64,000 bases of DNA from Candidatus Opimibacter skivensis. GTDB lineage: Bacteria; Bacteroidota; Bacteroidia; Chitinophagales; Saprospiraceae. Below, one piece after another: positions 61,306 through 64,000 of this stretch. A program made the position numbers and the translations under genes. The first letter of the stretch is position 1, and every line of letters starts with the position of its first letter. Location: the NCBI GenBank assembly GCA_016722045.1, contig JADKGY010000001.1:310001-374000 (forward strand), in the 5' to 3' direction. The notes below the pieces were generated by a model, which saw only the letters and a list, made by a program, of their open reading frames with translations, ran no database searches and had not been told where the DNA came from.

Positions 61306-62280
61306 TTACAATCCCATGATATAGTGTTTAATCTCTTCGTATGGAGTTTTCAACGGAACAATTGTTTCTGTCAGGTCCGCTGTTATTGTCGCTTTCTTAG
61401 TGGCAAAATAATAATTGCCTTCTCCTCTTTCTGAGATCACCACAAAGGTCGTTTTAAATCCTAGTGGTGTTGATCCATAGTGTTCACAGAATTCCATTTT
61501 AGCTGAATCTCCTGGCATATTAGTGATGCTTCGATAATCATCAAAGACCATGAATACAGCTGTGTTTTTATTCGTGAATCCTTCAGGAAGCTCAACACAT
61601 ACCGGAGTCCGAAGTTCCACAGGTATCTGAAAATAGACATCCACATTTACCCAGTCAATACTGTCGCTGAAGGTCTGATAGCCAACACCGGTAATAGGGT
61701 TTTGTGAACTGTCACCCTGAATAAACCAATCCGAATTTGTGACATTATCCCATTTCGTAGGATCACCGTCAGCTTGCAACCATTGATCACCTTCTCCATA
61801 AAACAATTCCATCCGCTCTCTTGGATCAGGATCGTTTACCAGAATTCGAATCTTCTTTCCGTGCGCCAACTTAACATGAGATGTACCGTTAAGGATTTCA
61901 ATTTTCAATTCAACTCTTGATTCAAGCAATGTGTTTTCAGAAATGGTTGGAATTCCTGCTGCCAGGATTTCACCTTTCGTGTCCAACACAGTCACGCGTA
62001 CATCAAAAGCTCCGTTCGTACAGGGATATTGTGCCAGATCCACAAATCCTTCCGGAATCTGAATCACTACATCCTTATCGATTCTAAATGCTTTTAAACC
62101 AAAGCAAGGCACCGACGTAGTATACGTGATGCCTCCTGAAATGTCATCTCTCAGCTTTGATTTAAGTCGTGAAATGTCCCCCACAACGTCTTGCTTCTCG
62201 TTTGGAATGAACTGGTCGATGTCCTTGCCACACGACATCATCATGACCAATGCTCCCAACACATAAAAAAACTTGCTCAT
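61306..62280 (-). CDS. Putative lipoprotein, third gene of the ECF sigma operon
   Basis: A 324-residue protein from the ATG at 62280, with lipobox MMMSCGKD; longer frames to 62319 or 62382 lack a leader. The body is beta-rich with Cys pairs (VPCFGLKAF, QYPCTNGAF, TPVCVELP). No family was recognised. It lies 61 bases after the barrel gene and is likely co-transcribed. Confidence 0.75.
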   Translation of the reverse strand: MSKFFYVLGALVMMMSCGKDIDQFIPNEKQDVVGDISRLKSKLRDDISGGITYTTSVPCFGLKAFRIDKDVVIQIPEGFVDLAQYPCTNGAFDVRVTVLDTKGEILAAGIPTISENTLLESRVELKIEILNGTSHVKLAHGKKIRILVNDPDPRERMELFYGEGDQWLQADGDPTKWDNVTNSDWFIQGDSSQNPITGVGYQTFSDSIDWVNVDVYFQIPVELRTPVCVELPEGFTNKNTAVFMVFDDYRSITNMPGDSAKMEFCEHYGSTPLGFKTTFVVISERGEGNYYFATKKATITADLTETIVPLKTPYEEIKHYIMGL

Positions 62281-62341
62281 TTCTCTGTTTTTACTTTTAT
62301 AGACACGTTTCGTTGCCATAATGCTGCCTGTGTTTACCGGA

Positions 62342-63652
62342 TTAATTAAAATGATAGCGAATACCCAGGTTAAGGCCAGCAAAAGAGCGGTGTTCCTTAA
62401 GTGGATAGGTATCTAATGTTACCGGATTGATCCTGTATAGTAGTCTCGGCTCGACTAGAGCGGAGATATTGTCTGTCAATGGAAATAAAGCACCGGCACC
62501 TATGTATATGCTCAGGCCAAGGTTATTTTTATAAGCTTTCAATTCATCAGGTTCACCTGGTGTTATATGAACGGGATTGAGAGAGACATCAAGAATTTGG
62601 CCTCTCACAGCACTGGTCAGATTAAGTACCGGACCGGCATTGACCATCAGTGTTGACCTGCCCATCGGAAGTTCATAACTGAGTACCAGAGGTATGTCCA
62701 GATGGGTATAGCGATTGTGTATCTTTTTAATCAGTGTGCCTAGAATAGTGACCGTTGTCGCCTGACTATACAGAAAGGTTCCGTCAGCAGCAAAGAAGGA
62801 ATCAATGACCATATGTTGCTGTGTTGCCGCTGGATCAGTATAATTGAATATATCACCTATCTGCTCATACATGACTCCGAGTCGAACAGCAAAGCCCTGC
62901 TCCAGATTCAGGTTTACTCGTGCTCCCGCACCAAATGCGTATTGACTTTTCTCAGTTTGATTACGGGCAGTTGCATATGGTGAAGTTCCACCTTCCGCTG
63001 ATTCAAACGATCTTGGTGCAAATCCCGGAGTGCCAAATACATCAACAGAGAGTAACTTCTTACCATTCTTTCCACGGAATTTATAACAGCTCGGATCAGG
63101 CTTGATTTTGGAAATCTTATTACTTATTACTTTTTTATCCAATAAGGTAATATCCAAAGTCTGTATTCCATCTATAACGTTCACCTCTTTACTGAAAGAT
63201 GTATTTCCTGTCACTGCATAATCTGTTAGTGCGAGATTCGAAGAAATTGAATTTTTACCAACAACTTTATCGGTGAATAATTTTGCTCTGGTTTTTCCGT
63301 ATTGATTTTTACCACTTGCTGAAGCTTTTGCTTCCTGGACTACACTGGATTCTTTTAAAGATTGTTTTGGGGCTTCGCTAACAATGGTGTTTTCAACATT
63401 TGTTGGGTTCGTATTCTGAATTTCTTCAATTGATTTATTCTCTGGTGTTGCAGCAGGAATAATGGGTTTATGCAGTAATGACAGACTTATCGAAGATGCA
63501 CCAATCAGTAAAAATCCTGCAAGGGACAACCACAAAAAGGGCAGCCTCCTTCTTTTGACAGGAAGATTTGCTTCAACGTTTTTCCATATATCATCCCTTA
63601 CAGGAAGCGTATAGTTGTGAAGCTTTTCTTTAAAAGGGTTTTGGTCTTTCAT
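62342..63652 (-). CDS. Anti-sigma-like N-terminus with transmembrane helix and outer-membrane-barrel-like domain
   Basis: A 436-residue protein. Residues 1-37 are cytoplasmic and charged, with LPVRDDIWKNVEANLP as in Bacteroidota proteins that sit next to ECF sigma factors. Residues 38-58 are one helix (FLWLSLAGFLLIGASSISLSL). A linker follows to about 195. Residues about 205-436 are strand-rich and end AGLNLGIRYHFN, like outer-membrane barrels of the PorT kind. The start overlaps the sigma gene stop (ATGA). An inner-membrane helix joined to a barrel-like domain is puzzling; the last part may be a periplasmic beta domain. Confidence 0.8.
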   Translation of the reverse strand: MKDQNPFKEKLHNYTLPVRDDIWKNVEANLPVKRRRLPFLWLSLAGFLLIGASSISLSLLHKPIIPAATPENKSIEEIQNTNPTNVENTIVSEAPKQSLKESSVVQEAKASASGKNQYGKTRAKLFTDKVVGKNSISSNLALTDYAVTGNTSFSKEVNVIDGIQTLDITLLDKKVISNKISKIKPDPSCYKFRGKNGKKLLSVDVFGTPGFAPRSFESAEGGTSPYATARNQTEKSQYAFGAGARVNLNLEQGFAVRLGVMYEQIGDIFNYTDPAATQQHMVIDSFFAADGTFLYSQATTVTILGTLIKKIHNRYTHLDIPLVLSYELPMGRSTLMVNAGPVLNLTSAVRGQILDVSLNPVHITPGEPDELKAYKNNLGLSIYIGAGALFPLTDNISALVEPRLLYRINPVTLDTYPLKEHRSFAGLNLGIRYHFN

Positions 63653-64000
63653 ATTTCTACTTTTAGAGTAGGCACGAGTGATCGTTGTATATATTTTCTT
63701 GCTTTGGTCAATTGTGATCTTGAGCTGCTTTCTTCTATGCCCAGCAATTCAGCGATCTCTTTGTGAGGGTATCCTTCGATCACACTCAGGTTAAAAACTG
63801 TTTTATATCCGTCAGGCAATTTATCAATGATCATCATGAGCTCATCTGCACTCATCTTGTGTATGGCATCCGGCTCAACAGATTGCTCAGGCAATCCTTC
63901 AGATACATAATCAATACGTAATCGCTTCTCTTTTTCAAGATATCGAATACAGGTGTTCACACAGACTCGTCTTACCCACCCTTCAAAAGACCCATCATTT
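63649..64000 (-). CDS. ECF RNA polymerase sigma factor, 5' end cut by window edge
   Basis: The frame is open to base 64000, so the N-terminus is missing; a GTG at 63960 is not the start. The visible part begins in region 2 (NDGSFEGWVRRVCVNTCIRY) and includes region 4: LPDGYKTVFNLSVIEGYPHK, then EIAELLGIEESSSRSQLTKA. It belongs to the common Bacteroidota ECF group. It overlaps the next gene by four bases (ATGA). That gene is the likely anti-sigma factor. Confidence 0.94.
   Translation of the reverse strand, partial: NDGSFEGWVRRVCVNTCIRYLEKEKRLRIDYVSEGLPEQSVEPDAIHKMSADELMMIIDKLPDGYKTVFNLSVIEGYPHKEIAELLGIEESSSRSQLTKARKYIQRSLVPTLKVEI

Noticed and set aside
63649..63960. GTG at 63960 as the start of the sigma factor
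   Set aside because: The frame and family match continue upstream to the window edge (FEGWVRRVCVN), so the gene is cut, not started, there.

Overview
The window is chromosomal DNA of a Bacteroidota bacterium, most like the Saprospiraceae/Chitinophagales side of the phylum. The signs are: type IX secretion (T9SS) sorting domains of both kinds (gliding-type C-termini on two giant proteins, a type A C-terminus on a subtilase); TonB-dependent and other outer-membrane barrels; lipoproteins whose signal peptides end in SC or GC; a promoter-like TAnnTTTG box before typA; several TTG starts without a Shine-Dalgarno; and low GC. There is no phage, plasmid, IS transposase, CRISPR array or rRNA operon. 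One tRNA-Arg(TCG) is present.

Layout. 1-2.4 kb: a cut CheB-CheR fusion and its response regulator. 2.7-6.7 kb: a 14-repeat Cys-rich T9SS protein. 7.1-10.7 kb (minus): a five-gene run crcB - usp - unknown - CDF transporter - ferritin/VIT transporter, headed by a fluoride riboswitch. 10.8-15 kb (minus): a sulfur/persulfide set (Crp/Fnr regulator, TauE half-transporter, MBL-rhodanese, DUF6132, rhodanese, DUF2892, rhodanese-thioredoxin lipoprotein). 15-21.6 kb: cupin, PhnA-like, TonB receptor, lipoprotein, flavodoxin, DUF998. 21.8-37.7 kb: secreted subtilase, GH13 lipoprotein, two TMEM175 channels, a 31-repeat S74 (endosialidase-chaperone) protein, GH18 chitinase, a second giant T9SS protein. 38-43 kb: a small HTH regulator between palindromes, decayed gene fragments, a proline-iminopeptidase-like lipoprotein, a membrane AraC regulator. 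43-48 kb: GH106-like, GH28 and a lipoprotein (pectin-type glycan breakdown). 48-58 kb: pentapeptide protein, secreted intradiol-dioxygenase-like protein, tailless SSB, TPR giant plus barrel, aroE, proline dehydrogenase. 58.6-60.8 kb: tRNA and typA. 61-64 kb: an ECF sigma factor operon leaving the right edge.

The most unusual signals are non-coding. (i) Degenerate 7-bp tandem arrays lie in about ten intergenic gaps, usually at or just past a stop codon (and once just past the tRNA). Each locus has its own heptamer, and in two cases the array supplies the last codons of the gene. (ii) A family of short hairpins built on CAAGGCTGTGCCTTG and CGTAGGTTTACCTACG recurs in gaps. (iii) The fluoride riboswitch has a 9-nt complement of its own 3' end lying over the crcB start codon, and it heads an operon that also carries metal transporters and an unknown gene. 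Several hidden or broken genes are also described: a HEAT-like frame without a start codon, a lamin-tail fragment and a nucleotidyl-cyclase fragment.
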